From Candidatus Bathyarchaeota archaeon A05DMB-3 (GTDB lineage Archaea; Thermoproteota; Bathyarchaeia; Bathyarchaeales; Bathycorpusculaceae): 64,000 nucleotides of DNA. Location: assembly GCA_019685555.1 (NCBI GenBank), contig JABFQN010000001.1, forward strand, positions 164,552 through 228,551, in the 5' to 3' direction. A program made the position numbers and the translations under genes. The notes under the pieces were generated by a model. That model ran no database searches, was not told where the DNA came from, and saw only the letters and a program-made list of their open reading frames with translations. Numbering within the stretch: position 1 is the first letter of the stretch; every line of letters starts with the position of its first letter. Positions 41,611-50,768 of the stretch are shown here, piece after piece.

Positions 41611-42414
41611 TTATTTATGCTTTATCTTTAGGGAGAGGTCTCCGACAAAAACGCGTTTTAAAGAGCCGTCTTTAAGCTTTAGAACCAGCGCTCCTTTGCT
41701 GTCAACGTCTACGGCTAAGCCCTCAATTTTTTCGCTTTCAGTTAAAACCTCAACTTCACAGCTTAAGAAGGAGGCGAAACCTTTCCACTTTTCCAATATT
41801 TGGTTGAATCCATCCTTAAGAAAGAGTTCATAAAGGCTATCCATTTTCTCCAGCAAAATCCTAAAGAGCTCTTCTAAAACAACTTTTCTGCCTAATAGGG
41901 TTTCAAGTGAAGTTGCAGTCTCCCTAAGCTCTGCTGGAAACATTTTATCTGCATCAAAATTTGCGTTGACGCCAACGCCTACTATTGCATAAGCCACTTT
42001 TTCGCTGACGGTTTTCATTTCGGAGAGTATGCCGCAAACTTTCCGTCCATCAACCAAAACATCGTTTGGCCATTTGGTTTCAACTTTTAAGGGGTATAAA
42101 TCGCGTAGCGTTTCCGCTACAGCTAAACCAGCCAAAAACGCTAGTTTGACTGTTTCCAGTGGCTTAAGTTTGGGTTTAAGGATTATTGAAAACCATAAGC
42201 CTCCTTTCGGCGAAATCCATTTTCTGCCAAGTCTTCCGCGTCCAGCGGTTTGGGTTTCTGCTATGGCAACGGTTCCTTCTGGAGCGCCGAGTTCCGCTAG
42301 TTCCTTAGCCCAGTCGTTGGTTGAGCCTACTTCATGGCTGAAGAAAAGGTATCTGCCTAAAAGTTTGGTTTTCAGTCCTTCTTGAAGCTTTTCCACGCTT
42401 ATTTTTGCGGGCAT
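41611..42414 (-). CDS. birA: biotin-protein ligase
   Basis: BirA attaches biotin to carrier lysines, here presumably the two biotin carriers encoded nearby. The catalytic domain holds GSTNDWAKELAELG, ETQTAGRGRLGRKWISPKGG (the biotinyl-AMP loop) and KWPNDVLVDGRKVCGIL, and a C-terminal SH3-like domain follows. There is no N-terminal DNA-binding domain, so it should not act as a repressor. ATG 42414, just after the MFS gene's stop (TAA at 42416-42418), is the natural start; the upstream ATG 42447 lies inside that gene. Confidence 0.93.
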   Translation of the reverse strand: MPAKISVEKLQEGLKTKLLGRYLFFSHEVGSTNDWAKELAELGAPEGTVAIAETQTAGRGRLGRKWISPKGGLWFSIILKPKLKPLETVKLAFLAGLAVAETLRDLYPLKVETKWPNDVLVDGRKVCGILSEMKTVSEKVAYAIVGVGVNANFDADKMFPAELRETATSLETLLGRKVVLEELFRILLEKMDSLYELFLKDGFNQILEKWKGFASFLSCEVEVLTESEKIEGLAVDVDSKGALVLKLKDGSLKRVFVGDLSLKIKHK

Positions 42415-42415
42415 T

Positions 42416-43537
42416 TTATTCCTCTCCGTAGAGCATGAAGGCGCCAAAGTAGAAAACCGCGTAGATTGTGGCTGCTAGCGCAAAAGAGATGGCGAAACCC
42501 CAGTTGGCAATTAATATGCCGCTTAAGGCTAGGCTTGCGGATTCGCCTATGTGGAGTCCCATCATAAGCAAGCCAATATCCGTTCCGTATGATTCTTTTT
42601 CACATATCTTTGAAAGAATTCCTTCTTGTCCAATGCTGTTCATCCCTTCAGTAAAGCCCACTGCAATCACAAGTGCTCCAGCCAGAGCTGGGAAGGAAAA
42701 ACCTAAGGAAACTAAGAGAAGGGAATAGAGGATTCCGCTTAGCAGTATAAGCTCCTTTATGCGGGAACATCTGGAGAAAAGATACGAGGACAAACCTGCC
42801 AGCAAAATCATAGCGCCAAAAATCAATCCAACCTCTTCATCATTGAAGCCCACACTGCTTAAGAAATATGGAATGACGTATCCAGAGCGGAAGCCGAAAG
42901 CCAAACCTATTGTGAAGAAGAGAACTAGGAAAATTTTGAACCTTCGACTCTTCTTTCTAAAATCGAGAAGACGCATGGCTTGTTCCATGCTGAACTCTCC
43001 TTTTTTCGCTTCTGTAAGTGTGAAGGCAAGCAAAATTGTTAGAATGCCTAGAAAAGCGCAGAAAAGCATTGTTCCTTCGTATAGAAGTGAAGCCGCCATG
43101 AACCCAGCTAAGAGACTGCCAGTGGCAAAGGCGATGTAAACAACTGTTCTTAGGTAAACCAGAATTCTCCAACTGCCTTGGCTTCTCTCGAGAAGAAAAG
43201 CTCTATTCACAGCCCATATGGCACCTTCCTTTGTTCCTTCAGCGATTTTCCCGAAAAGAAACTCCATCGGCGTGTGGGCGAAATAGTAGACTAAGCTTGA
43301 AATCGTGCCTAAAACTCCGTTGGCTATGAAGAAGGGCTTTCTTCCAAAAAAGTCTGAAAGAGTTGCGAAGAAAATTCTTCCAAACTGCATGATTAGGGGC
43401 ATGGATGCAAAAACAAACCCTATTAAGACCACGTCTATGCGCCTTTCCTTCATCATTAAAGGTATGACAACTCCAAGAACACCGCTTACGAAAGAGTGGA
43501 AAACCTGAATTAGCAAGACGGTTTTTACCGAACGCAA
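42416..43537 (-). CDS. MFS transporter
   Basis: A 373-residue major facilitator protein with about eleven to twelve hydrophobic segments. The MFS loop motif between helices 2 and 3 is visible as FFATLSDFFGRKPFFIANG (G/D-x-x-x-D-x-x-G-R-K/R). The second half starts after a cytoplasmic loop near residues 185-200. It is upstream of and almost touching birA. Transport of biotin or a carboxylate would fit the location, but the substrate cannot be told from the sequence. Confidence 0.85.
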   Translation of the reverse strand: MRSVKTVLLIQVFHSFVSGVLGVVIPLMMKERRIDVVLIGFVFASMPLIMQFGRIFFATLSDFFGRKPFFIANGVLGTISSLVYYFAHTPMEFLFGKIAEGTKEGAIWAVNRAFLLERSQGSWRILVYLRTVVYIAFATGSLLAGFMAASLLYEGTMLFCAFLGILTILLAFTLTEAKKGEFSMEQAMRLLDFRKKSRRFKIFLVLFFTIGLAFGFRSGYVIPYFLSSVGFNDEEVGLIFGAMILLAGLSSYLFSRCSRIKELILLSGILYSLLLVSLGFSFPALAGALVIAVGFTEGMNSIGQEGILSKICEKESYGTDIGLLMMGLHIGESASLALSGILIANWGFAISFALAATIYAVFYFGAFMLYGEE

Positions 43538-43578
43538 ACAGCATCAACCCATGTAAAGAAGAAACTGAAAATGGCTTT

Positions 43579-43980
43579 TCACTCCATCACAAGTTCAAGA
43601 AGCACACCCTTAGTGCTTTTAGGGTGAACAAAGGCAATTTTCTTTCCTTCAACACCTTTTCTCGGTTTTTCGTCAACCAACATAACGCCCTTCTTTTTAA
43701 GCTCTTCTAAAGCTTTTTCAATGTCATCCACCTTGACAGCGACATGGTGTATGCCTTCACCGCGATTTTCAAGAAATTTTGCAATTGGGCTGTCAATGCC
43801 GAGGGGCTCTAAAAGCTCAATTTGGGTTTCTCCACCAGAGGAAAGAAAGGCCACCTTAACCTTCCGCTCCGTTAAGACGTGAACTCCTACAAGATTAAAG
43901 CCAAGTATATCTCGGTAAACGCCAACAGCTTCGTCTAGATTTTTGACGGCTACGCCAACATGGTCAACGCCCATAAACAT
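43579..43980 (-). CDS. mce: methylmalonyl-CoA epimerase
   Basis: A 133-residue VOC-fold epimerase that swaps (S)- and (R)-methylmalonyl-CoA, linking the carboxylase product to the mutase substrate. The opening DHVGVAVKNLDEAVGVYRDI, GGETQIELLEPLG with a metal Gln/Glu, and GEGIHHVAVKVDDIE with the metal His match the family closely. The C-terminal KSTKGVLLELVM carries the last Glu. Its place between birA/MFS and the biotin carboxylase operon supports the propionate module. Confidence 0.94.
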   Translation of the reverse strand: MFMGVDHVGVAVKNLDEAVGVYRDILGFNLVGVHVLTERKVKVAFLSSGGETQIELLEPLGIDSPIAKFLENRGEGIHHVAVKVDDIEKALEELKKKGVMLVDEKPRKGVEGKKIAFVHPKSTKGVLLELVME

Positions 43981-44039
43981 TTACATACCCTCCTTAGCTT
44001 GGAATGTAAATGCAAATGGCATTTGTTATAAAAAAGTTT

Positions 44040-44582
44040 CTAGGCTATGACCGCTAAAATATCGCCTTTGTTTACAATAGCTCCATTTGAAACAAGGATT
44101 TCCTTGATAATTCCATCTTTTGGCGCTGCAACCTCATTAGCCATTTTCATAGCTTCTAAAATACAGATGCACTCTCCTTTGGAGACTTTTTGACCAACAT
44201 TAACTTTCAAAGTCACGATTCTCCCAGCTATTGGAGCTAAAACAGCATCCTTTCTAAGGGTTAAACTTGCTGCAGACTTTTTAGGAAACGGAGAGGTTGG
44301 TTCAATTTTCACAGTTTCCTTCTTAACAGTTGGCGTTGGATATTGAACTTCAAAAATTTTCCCGCCGATTTTAACATGCAAGACGTTTCCGAAAGCCTTC
44401 ATAAGCTCTGCTTGAATCTTACTGCCGTTTACCTCCAAAAACATTGTTTTTCCTTCGATAAAATTCGCCAATTTAACTTCAACAGTCTTCCCGTCAACGT
44501 CCACATGGAAAGAATCCTTATCGCTTTTCAAAACCTTAACATAATACGCCTTCTTGTTTACTAAAACCTCGTAGGTTTTCAA
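44040..44582 (-). CDS. second biotin carboxyl carrier protein
   Basis: This carrier has the same two-part design as the one at 36492: a beta-rich N-terminal region starting LKTYEVLVNKKAYYVKVL and a C-terminal biotinyl domain with LEAMKMANEV. The start TTG 44582 overlaps the stop of the biotin carboxylase gene as TTGA; an ATG at 44624 would lie inside that gene. It is co-translated with the carboxylase, so it is probably its dedicated carrier. Having two carriers allows the carboxylase and the transcarboxylase-like unit to be loaded separately. Confidence 0.92.
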   Translation of the reverse strand: MKTYEVLVNKKAYYVKVLKSDKDSFHVDVDGKTVEVKLANFIEGKTMFLEVNGSKIQAELMKAFGNVLHVKIGGKIFEVQYPTPTVKKETVKIEPTSPFPKKSAASLTLRKDAVLAPIAGRIVTLKVNVGQKVSKGECICILEAMKMANEVAAPKDGIIKEILVSNGAIVNKGDILAVIA

Positions 44583-46090
44583 AAAGCTCGCCTCAGCCTC
44601 CTTTCTCTGCCCGCAATCTTCCAAAGGGAAACCGCTTTTCGTTCACGTTTTGAAATAAGTGCCTTAACCTTTTCTCCGCCGGTTTGATTGGTTAAAACGG
44701 CTATAAGGGCGGTTGTTTCCTCGTCCGTTAAGGTTTTCTCTGGAAGAAGCCTCTTCATCCTCTCGTCGACAAAGTTTATGTGGGTTTCTCCCTTCAAAAA
44801 GTCTTCATCCTCCATTATCTTTTCGTGGAAGGGGATTGTTGTTTTTACGCCTTCTATTGTGAACTCTCGTAGGGCGTTGCGCATACGCTTAATAGCCTCT
44901 TCACGGTTTGAACCCCAAACAGCAAGTTTCGCAATTAAAGGGTCATAGAAAACTGACAGGGTATAACCATTATAAAGATGGGTATCAACTCTAACTCCTA
45001 GACCACCTGGCAAATGAAGGTTTGTAACGGTTCCCGGAGATGGAGCGAAATTGTTGTAAGGGTCTTCAGCGTTTATCCGACAGTTTAATGCATGTCCCCG
45101 AATTTTTACGTCCCTCTGCCTGTAAGCAAGCTTTTCACCAGCTGCAATTTTTATCTGCTCCTTAACTATGTCTATGCCCGTCACCATTTCAGTGATTAAG
45201 TGTTCAACTTGAAGCCTCGTGTTCATCTCCAAAAAATAATAGTCACCGTTCTGGTCTACAAGGAACTCCACAGTTCCGGCGTTAACATAGTTTATGGCTT
45301 TTGCAATTTTTATGGCTGCTTCTCCCATTTCTTTCCGCATCTCACTGGTCATGAAAGATGATGGTGTTTCTTCAATGAGCTTTTGATATCTCCTTTGAAT
45401 TGAGCATTCCCTTTCTCCTAATTGGATGACCTTGCCTTTCTTGTCGGCGAGTATCTGAAACTCCACATGCCTTGCTTTCGGAATGAATTTTTCAATATAA
45501 ATTTCCCGACTTCCAAACGAGGACTCGGCTTCTAAGGCTGCAGTTTCTAAAATTCTACGCATTTCCTCCCCGTCTTGAACTAGCCGCATGCCTTTCCCAC
45601 CGCCTCCGTAGACAGCTTTAACCAAAACTGGAAACCCAACCTTCTCTGCTATCGCTAGGGCTTTTTCACTGTTTCCGGCGGGTTCGAGGCTTCCGGGAAT
45701 TACTGGCACTCCAGCGTCTGCTGCAGCCTTTCGAGCTTCAACCTTGTTGCCCATCCTTCTTAAAACATCAGCTGGTGGACCGATGAACTCCAAGTTGTTT
45801 TCTGTGCATGCCTCAGCGAAGGTTGGGATTTGCGACAGAAAACCATAGCCCGGATGGATGGCTTCACATTCAGATTTCCTAGCAGTTTCAATTATTTTTT
45901 CTATGTTTAGATAACTTTTGCTCGGTTCAGCTTCGCCTATAAAATAGCATTCATCAGCATACCGCACATGCAGAGATTCAACGTCAGCCTCTGAATAGAC
46001 GGCAACGGTTTTAACGCCGAGTTCTCTGCATGCCCTAATCACTCTTATGGCAATCTCTCCCCTATTAGCTATCAGAACCTTTCCAAACAT
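44579..46090 (-). CDS. accC: biotin carboxylase (PycA/AccC type) with a C-terminal tail
   Basis: An ATP-grasp enzyme that carboxylates biotin on a carrier. Motifs: MFGKVLIANRGEIAIRVIRAC, PGYGFLSQ, the glycine-rich KAVYGGGGKGMRLVQ, the EFQILAD strand, RECSIQRRYQK and the catalytic FLEMNTRLQVEH. The standard domain ends near residue 450. The extra ~50 residues end in KAVSLWKIAGRE, close to the tail of the pyruvate carboxyltransferase. It could thus serve pyruvate, acetyl-CoA or propionyl-CoA carboxylation depending on the partner carboxyltransferase. Confidence 0.93.
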   Translation of the reverse strand: MFGKVLIANRGEIAIRVIRACRELGVKTVAVYSEADVESLHVRYADECYFIGEAEPSKSYLNIEKIIETARKSECEAIHPGYGFLSQIPTFAEACTENNLEFIGPPADVLRRMGNKVEARKAAADAGVPVIPGSLEPAGNSEKALAIAEKVGFPVLVKAVYGGGGKGMRLVQDGEEMRRILETAALEAESSFGSREIYIEKFIPKARHVEFQILADKKGKVIQLGERECSIQRRYQKLIEETPSSFMTSEMRKEMGEAAIKIAKAINYVNAGTVEFLVDQNGDYYFLEMNTRLQVEHLITEMVTGIDIVKEQIKIAAGEKLAYRQRDVKIRGHALNCRINAEDPYNNFAPSPGTVTNLHLPGGLGVRVDTHLYNGYTLSVFYDPLIAKLAVWGSNREEAIKRMRNALREFTIEGVKTTIPFHEKIMEDEDFLKGETHINFVDERMKRLLPEKTLTDEETTALIAVLTNQTGGEKVKALISKRERKAVSLWKIAGRERRLRRAF

Positions 46091-46225
46091 GCCTTGAACC
46101 CTTTCTCTAATATCTAGTTCTACAATTAATTATCTTATCGATTAACATTAAAATAGGTGTTGGAAAAACTTGTAAATGCTCAATATAGCTTTAATAAACG
46201 TGAACGGTGAAAGGAGGACTAAGCA

Positions 46226-47179
46226 TTCTTAGAGGGTAAAAGAGATGTAACAGTAGATGTTCTGCGGGGTTTAGCTGTTCTTATGATGATATGCGGCAAT
46301 TTACCAACAGTGCTGTCAATTGAATATTATCCTTTCTGGCTTGTTCTCTGCAATGCGTGGGCTGCTCCACTATTCATTGTGATATCTGGAATGATGGTCG
46401 TTTTTACAACTCAAACAAAGGGTCATAGGTTAAAGTATTTCTTAGCTCGGGGAACCTTGCTAATAATTGTTGGTTTACTTATTGAAGTGTTTATGCTCGG
46501 CGGTTATCCGTTCATGTTTTTCCAGATACTATACCTAATTGGAGTCTCCTTGCCCATAGCATACCTTTTCGCACATTTGAATACCCTATCCCGATGGATC
46601 ACCGTTATCATCTTTTTTCTCTCACACCCTTTACTTCAAGAAATTCTTAAACACGCAAATCACATAATTCACCGTTTTATAGTTGACGGATGGTTTCCCA
46701 TATTTCCATGGCTGGGATTTTCTTTACTGGGAGTGAATCTCGCTTACCTACGTTGGAAACCCAACTCGCATACGGGAATGTGGAAAAATTTTGCGTTTTC
46801 AGGAATAGGCATCTTAGCTTTTGGAGGCTTTATCTGGCGGCTCACCTTTCACTATTACGGTTGGCCATCGGTTGGATATGTGATAAGCGCGATTGGAGTA
46901 ATATTGGTGCTGTTTCCCATAGTGGATTATAAGCCTTCGCTCATCCTTTATAAGCCACTGCAAGCCTTGGGAGAATCATCCCTTTTTATGTATGTACTGC
47001 ATCTTTCTTTAATCTATTACATTGTTGCTCCTACATGGTCGAAGGTGAACCTTGAAACATTCTTGCTCATCTACATTGCCATTTCATCCTTCATGGTGCT
47101 AGTAGCGTATGGATTAAGAGTTTTAAAAGGCGTATGGAAAAACCGTCCATTTATTGTTCGATTTTTCCTTGGAAGTTAA
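46226..47179 (+). CDS. polytopic acyltransferase-like membrane protein (DUF1624/YeiB-like), start codon missing
   Basis: A protein of about ten membrane segments. The N-terminal motif RDVTVDVLRGLAVLMMICGN is typical of heparan-alpha-glucosaminide N-acetyltransferase/DUF1624-type proteins, and a conserved-looking His occurs in MYVLHLSLIYYIV near the C-terminus. The first usable start (ATG 46283) falls after the R-D-x-x-x-D-x-x-R-G motif and would delete it. A strong GGAGG (46213-46217) lies 8 bases before TTC 46226 in the right frame, where a TTG would be expected. No ATG, GTG or TTG is present between the upstream stop and the motif. Confidence 0.68.
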   Translation, partial: FLEGKRDVTVDVLRGLAVLMMICGNLPTVLSIEYYPFWLVLCNAWAAPLFIVISGMMVVFTTQTKGHRLKYFLARGTLLIIVGLLIEVFMLGGYPFMFFQILYLIGVSLPIAYLFAHLNTLSRWITVIIFFLSHPLLQEILKHANHIIHRFIVDGWFPIFPWLGFSLLGVNLAYLRWKPNSHTGMWKNFAFSGIGILAFGGFIWRLTFHYYGWPSVGYVISAIGVILVLFPIVDYKPSLILYKPLQALGESSLFMYVLHLSLIYYIVAPTWSKVNLETFLLIYIAISSFMVLVAYGLRVLKGVWKNRPFIVRFFLGS

Positions 47180-47286
47180 GGTCGAAATCTAAAAAGGGGT
47201 AAACTAAGGAAAAGATAGCCACGCGTACGGACAAAAAATATAAGCGTTGAAGTGAATCTAGGTTATTCTTTAAAATTGGCTGGGAA

Positions 47287-48993
47287 ATGCTGATGGAGAA
47301 ATATGTCCATGATATCGTTATTGTTGGTGCTGGATTAGCTGGTTTGAGGGCTGCTGTTGCTGCGGCTGAATTCGGCGAAAAACTTGACATAGCGGTGATC
47401 TCAAAACTTCATCCCATACGCTCGCATTCCGTTTGTGCACAGGGCGGAACAGCTGCGGTGATGCGGGAAAAGGACTCTTTTGATTTGCATGCTTGGGACA
47501 CTGTTAAAGGCGCCGACTTCCTTGCAGATCAAGACGTTGTGGAGTTCTTTGTTAGACAAGCTCCGAAGGAAATAGTTAAAATGGAGCATTGGGGATGCCC
47601 ATGGAGCCGCACCCCAGACGGCAAAATAGATCAACGTCCTTTTGGCGGGCACACCTATCCGAGGGCTTGTTTTGCAGCAGATATGACGGGTTTCCATGAA
47701 ATGCACGCACTTTATGGAAAAGCCATCACCTACGATAATGTGCGTTTCTATGACGAGTGGTTCGCCACATCACTTATCGTTGAAGACAACTCCGCGGTAG
47801 GCTTAACAGCCATAGAGCTTAAAACAGGCGAAATACACGTTTTTCAAGCTAAATCGGTGATAATGGCTACAGGCGGACATGAACGCATCTACGAGTTCAC
47901 AACCTTTTCGCATACCACAACTGGCGACGGAATGGCTATGGCTTACCGTGCGGGTGCGCCGTTAATGGATATGGAGTTTGTCCAGTTCCACCCGACGGGA
48001 TTGGTGCCTTCCGGCGTCCTAATAACAGAAGGAGCTCGCGGAGAAGGAGGCTACTTGATAAATGTTAATGGCGAACGTTTTTTGAAACGTTATGCGCCTG
48101 AAAAGATGGAATTGGCTCCCCGCGATGTGATTTCAAGGGCTGAACAAACCGAAATCCTAGAGGGAAGAGCCTTCACCAGCCCGTATGGTCCATATATTGC
48201 TTTGGACCTTAGACATTTAGGCGAGGAGAAGATTAACGAAAGGCTGCCGCTTATAAGGGATGTTGCCATAAAACTTGGCGGAGTTGACCCTGTTAAAGAG
48301 CCTATCCCAATACGTCCAGCAGCCCACTATTCCATGGGAGGGATAAAAGCCAACATAAAAACTGAAACACCTATTAGGGGGTTGTATGCTGCTGGCGAAT
48401 GCTCATGCCTCAGTGTTCACGGGGCCAACAGGCTTGGCACGAACTCTACTGCGGAATGTTTAGTTTTTGGCGCTGTCGCTGGAGAAGAAGCAGCTAAACA
48501 TGCCACGTCCACAAGTTTCCACGAATTTTCCCAGGAGAAGGTTTTAGCCGAGGAGAAAAGGGTTTTTGATGGAATTCTTGGAAGTGAGGGAAGCGAAAGA
48601 GTCCCTCAATTGAGGGATGAGATGAGGCGTTTAATGAACACGAAGGTTTGGATTTTCCGAAAAGGTGATGATTTGGAAAGCGCCTTAAAAGAGGTTAGAG
48701 AACTCGAGAAGAGATTCAAGAACATAAAGGTGGAGGACAAAGGCAGAGCCTTCAACACTGGGTTTACGGCTGCCCTTCAACTCGACTTTATGCTAGACCT
48801 AGCTGAAGTCACCATTATGTGTGCGCTTGCAAGAACAGAATCCAGAGGCGCCCATTCAAGGCTGGATTATCCGAAACGCGACGACGAAAAGTGGCTTGTT
48901 CACACGCTGGCATATTACACGGCTGAAGGACCAAGACTTGAGTATGTTCCAGTCACGATTACGAAGTGGCAGCCCACAGCAAGGAAGTATTAA
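47287..48993 (+). CDS. tfrA: fumarate reductase/succinate dehydrogenase flavoprotein (TfrA-like)
   Basis: A 568-residue FAD enzyme. The dinucleotide motif [15 protein letters not shown] is at the N-terminus, [13 protein letters not shown] holds the FAD-linking His (SHSxxAxGG), [23 protein letters not shown] is the substrate and capping region, and [13 protein letters not shown] the C-terminal FAD contact. It precedes an iron-sulfur subunit fused to CCG domains and has no membrane-anchor genes, as in the soluble thiol:fumarate reductase of methanogens. Direction (fumarate reduction or succinate oxidation) cannot be read from sequence. Confidence 0.92.
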   Translation: MLMEKYVHDIVIVGAGLAGLRAAVAAAEFGEKLDIAVISKLHPIRSHSVCAQGGTAAVMREKDSFDLHAWDTVKGADFLADQDVVEFFVRQAPKEIVKMEHWGCPWSRTPDGKIDQRPFGGHTYPRACFAADMTGFHEMHALYGKAITYDNVRFYDEWFATSLIVEDNSAVGLTAIELKTGEIHVFQAKSVIMATGGHERIYEFTTFSHTTTGDGMAMAYRAGAPLMDMEFVQFHPTGLVPSGVLITEGARGEGGYLINVNGERFLKRYAPEKMELAPRDVISRAEQTEILEGRAFTSPYGPYIALDLRHLGEEKINERLPLIRDVAIKLGGVDPVKEPIPIRPAAHYSMGGIKANIKTETPIRGLYAAGECSCLSVHGANRLGTNSTAECLVFGAVAGEEAAKHATSTSFHEFSQEKVLAEEKRVFDGILGSEGSERVPQLRDEMRRLMNTKVWIFRKGDDLESALKEVRELEKRFKNIKVEDKGRAFNTGFTAALQLDFMLDLAEVTIMCALARTESRGAHSRLDYPKRDDEKWLVHTLAYYTAEGPRLEYVPVTITKWQPTARKY

Positions 48994-49007
48994 AGGAGGT
49001 TAAGCAC

Positions 49008-50576
49008 GTGAATGGTGAAGTTGTAAAAGTTGTTGAGTTTAGGATTCGCCGCTACGACCCAAACACTGGAAAAAAGTATATTGCCACATATAAGGTGCCA
49101 ATAAGGAAGGGGACAACTATACTTGACGCCCTCAACTACATTAAGGACAATTTGGATGAAACCCTTTCCTTCAGACACTCATGTAGAATGGGAATATGCG
49201 GAAGCTGCGGAGTAAACGTCAACGGAAAACCAATGCTAGCCTGTTACACGCAAGTCCTCGACCTTAATGCTGACACGTTAACCATTGAGCCGCTTTCAAA
49301 CATGCCGGTCGTAAAAGATTTGGTGGTGGACATTCAACCCTTCTTTCAAACTGTCAAAAAAATTAAAACTGTGCTAATTAAGCCTGCAGAAGCCTTAAAA
49401 AAGACTGACGGGGAGTTCATTCAGTCGCCGGAAGACCTTAAAAAGTACTGGGATTTGTCGCTTTGCACTAAATGCTCCATATGCTATTCGGCCTGTCCAG
49501 CTGCCATAGATGAAAAATTCTTAGGACCTTCGGCGTTAACAGCGAACTATAGGTTTATCGCAGACTCTAGGGATGAGGGGTTGGATGAAAGGCTTAAACC
49601 TATGGCTGACAATGTTTGGCTTTGCACTTCATGCAATTCCTGCACGTTGTTCTGTCCAAAACTTGTCAACTGTTCAGAATCCATAGTTGAAGACCGTAGC
49701 TTGCTCGTTGAAATGGGTGCTATTCCAAGAACTGTCAAGGATGTTCTTGAAAGCGTTATGAAATATCACAATCCTATGGGAACCCACCAAAGCAAACGAA
49801 TGGGGTGGGCTGAAGGGTTAAACGTTAAAACTTTTCCAAACGTTACAAAGGCGGAAATCCTCTACTTTGTTTGCTGCTCAACTGCTTATGACATAAGAAA
49901 CCGTGAAATCGCCAGAACAATGGCTTCGCTGTTTGATAAGCTTGGCGTTGACTATGCAACTTTAGGCGAAGAAGAATGGTGCTGCGGAGACCACATCCTA
50001 AGAATGGGTGAAAAAGGACTATTCGAAATGCTGGCAGAACACAACGTTTCAGTCTTCCAAAAGTTTAAGGCAGACCGCATTGTAACGCTTTCACCCCACT
50101 GCTACAACACTTTTAAAAACGACAAACCTTACAAGGACTTAGCGTTAAACGTTCAACATTATACGCAGTTTTTGGCTGAAGCCATAGGAAAGGGCAAGAT
50201 TAAGCCCTCGAAACCCTTCAAAGGGCGGGTTGCCTACCACGACCCATGCTTCCTAGGAAAACGCAACCAAATCTACGACGAGCCGAGACAAATTCTCCAA
50301 TCCATAAACGGTTTAGAACTCGTTGAAATGAAACGTGCAAGAGAAAGCAGTTTCTGCTGCGGCGGCGGAGCAGGCAGAGTATGGACAGAAGAAGCTGAAC
50401 CGGAGAAAAGACCTTGTGTGGACCGCATTAAAGAAGCCTTGGAGCTTGAGGTTGACACAGTTGCCGTGGCTTGTCCCTTCTGTGTAACAACATTGGAAGA
50501 TGCTGTCAAAGTTTTAGATGTGGAAAACAAAATAGCCGTTAAGGACCTTCTTGAAATCTTGAAAGAGGCTCTATAA
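49008..50576 (+). CDS. tfrB: thiol:fumarate reductase-like iron-sulfur subunit fused to HdrB-type CCG domains
   Basis: The start is GTG 49008, with GGAGG 8 bases upstream, giving 522 residues. Domains in order: a [2Fe-2S] ferredoxin domain (cysteines near 59, 64, 67 and 79), a tandem [4Fe-4S] region (CTKCSICYSACP, then CTSCNSCTLFCP), and two CCG domains (EEEWCCGDH and SSFCCGGGAGRVW) like HdrB/HdrD. In methanogens this fusion couples fumarate reduction to oxidation of CoM-SH and CoB-SH. Here the thiol partner is unknown. It is in an operon with tfrA. Confidence 0.9.
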   Translation: MNGEVVKVVEFRIRRYDPNTGKKYIATYKVPIRKGTTILDALNYIKDNLDETLSFRHSCRMGICGSCGVNVNGKPMLACYTQVLDLNADTLTIEPLSNMPVVKDLVVDIQPFFQTVKKIKTVLIKPAEALKKTDGEFIQSPEDLKKYWDLSLCTKCSICYSACPAAIDEKFLGPSALTANYRFIADSRDEGLDERLKPMADNVWLCTSCNSCTLFCPKLVNCSESIVEDRSLLVEMGAIPRTVKDVLESVMKYHNPMGTHQSKRMGWAEGLNVKTFPNVTKAEILYFVCCSTAYDIRNREIARTMASLFDKLGVDYATLGEEEWCCGDHILRMGEKGLFEMLAEHNVSVFQKFKADRIVTLSPHCYNTFKNDKPYKDLALNVQHYTQFLAEAIGKGKIKPSKPFKGRVAYHDPCFLGKRNQIYDEPRQILQSINGLELVEMKRARESSFCCGGGAGRVWTEEAEPEKRPCVDRIKEALELEVDTVAVACPFCVTTLEDAVKVLDVENKIAVKDLLEILKEAL

Positions 50577-50713
50577 CCCTTCCCTTTTTGTTCCACTGTT
50601 AACATCTAATCACAATGTTCCGTTAACGATGAATAATAGATAAAACATTTCGGCTTCCAGAGTTATTCTTTAGAGAATATAGATGTCATGGCAGCTTTGG
50701 AAAATTGACAGAT

Positions 50714-50735
50714 ACCTTAATATATGAATCATATA
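50714..50735 (+). promoter_or_regulatory. AOR promoter with overlapping 15-bp palindrome
   Basis: A TATA-like CCTTAATATATG is followed, with overlap, by the perfect palindrome TATATGA-A-TCATATA (50721-50735). Initiation would fall near 50745-50750, just before ATG 50769. A regulator bound to the palindrome would block or affect TBP binding. Confidence 0.5.
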
Positions 50736-50768
50736 GAGTTATTTAATTCTCGTTGAAATAACTGGTGT

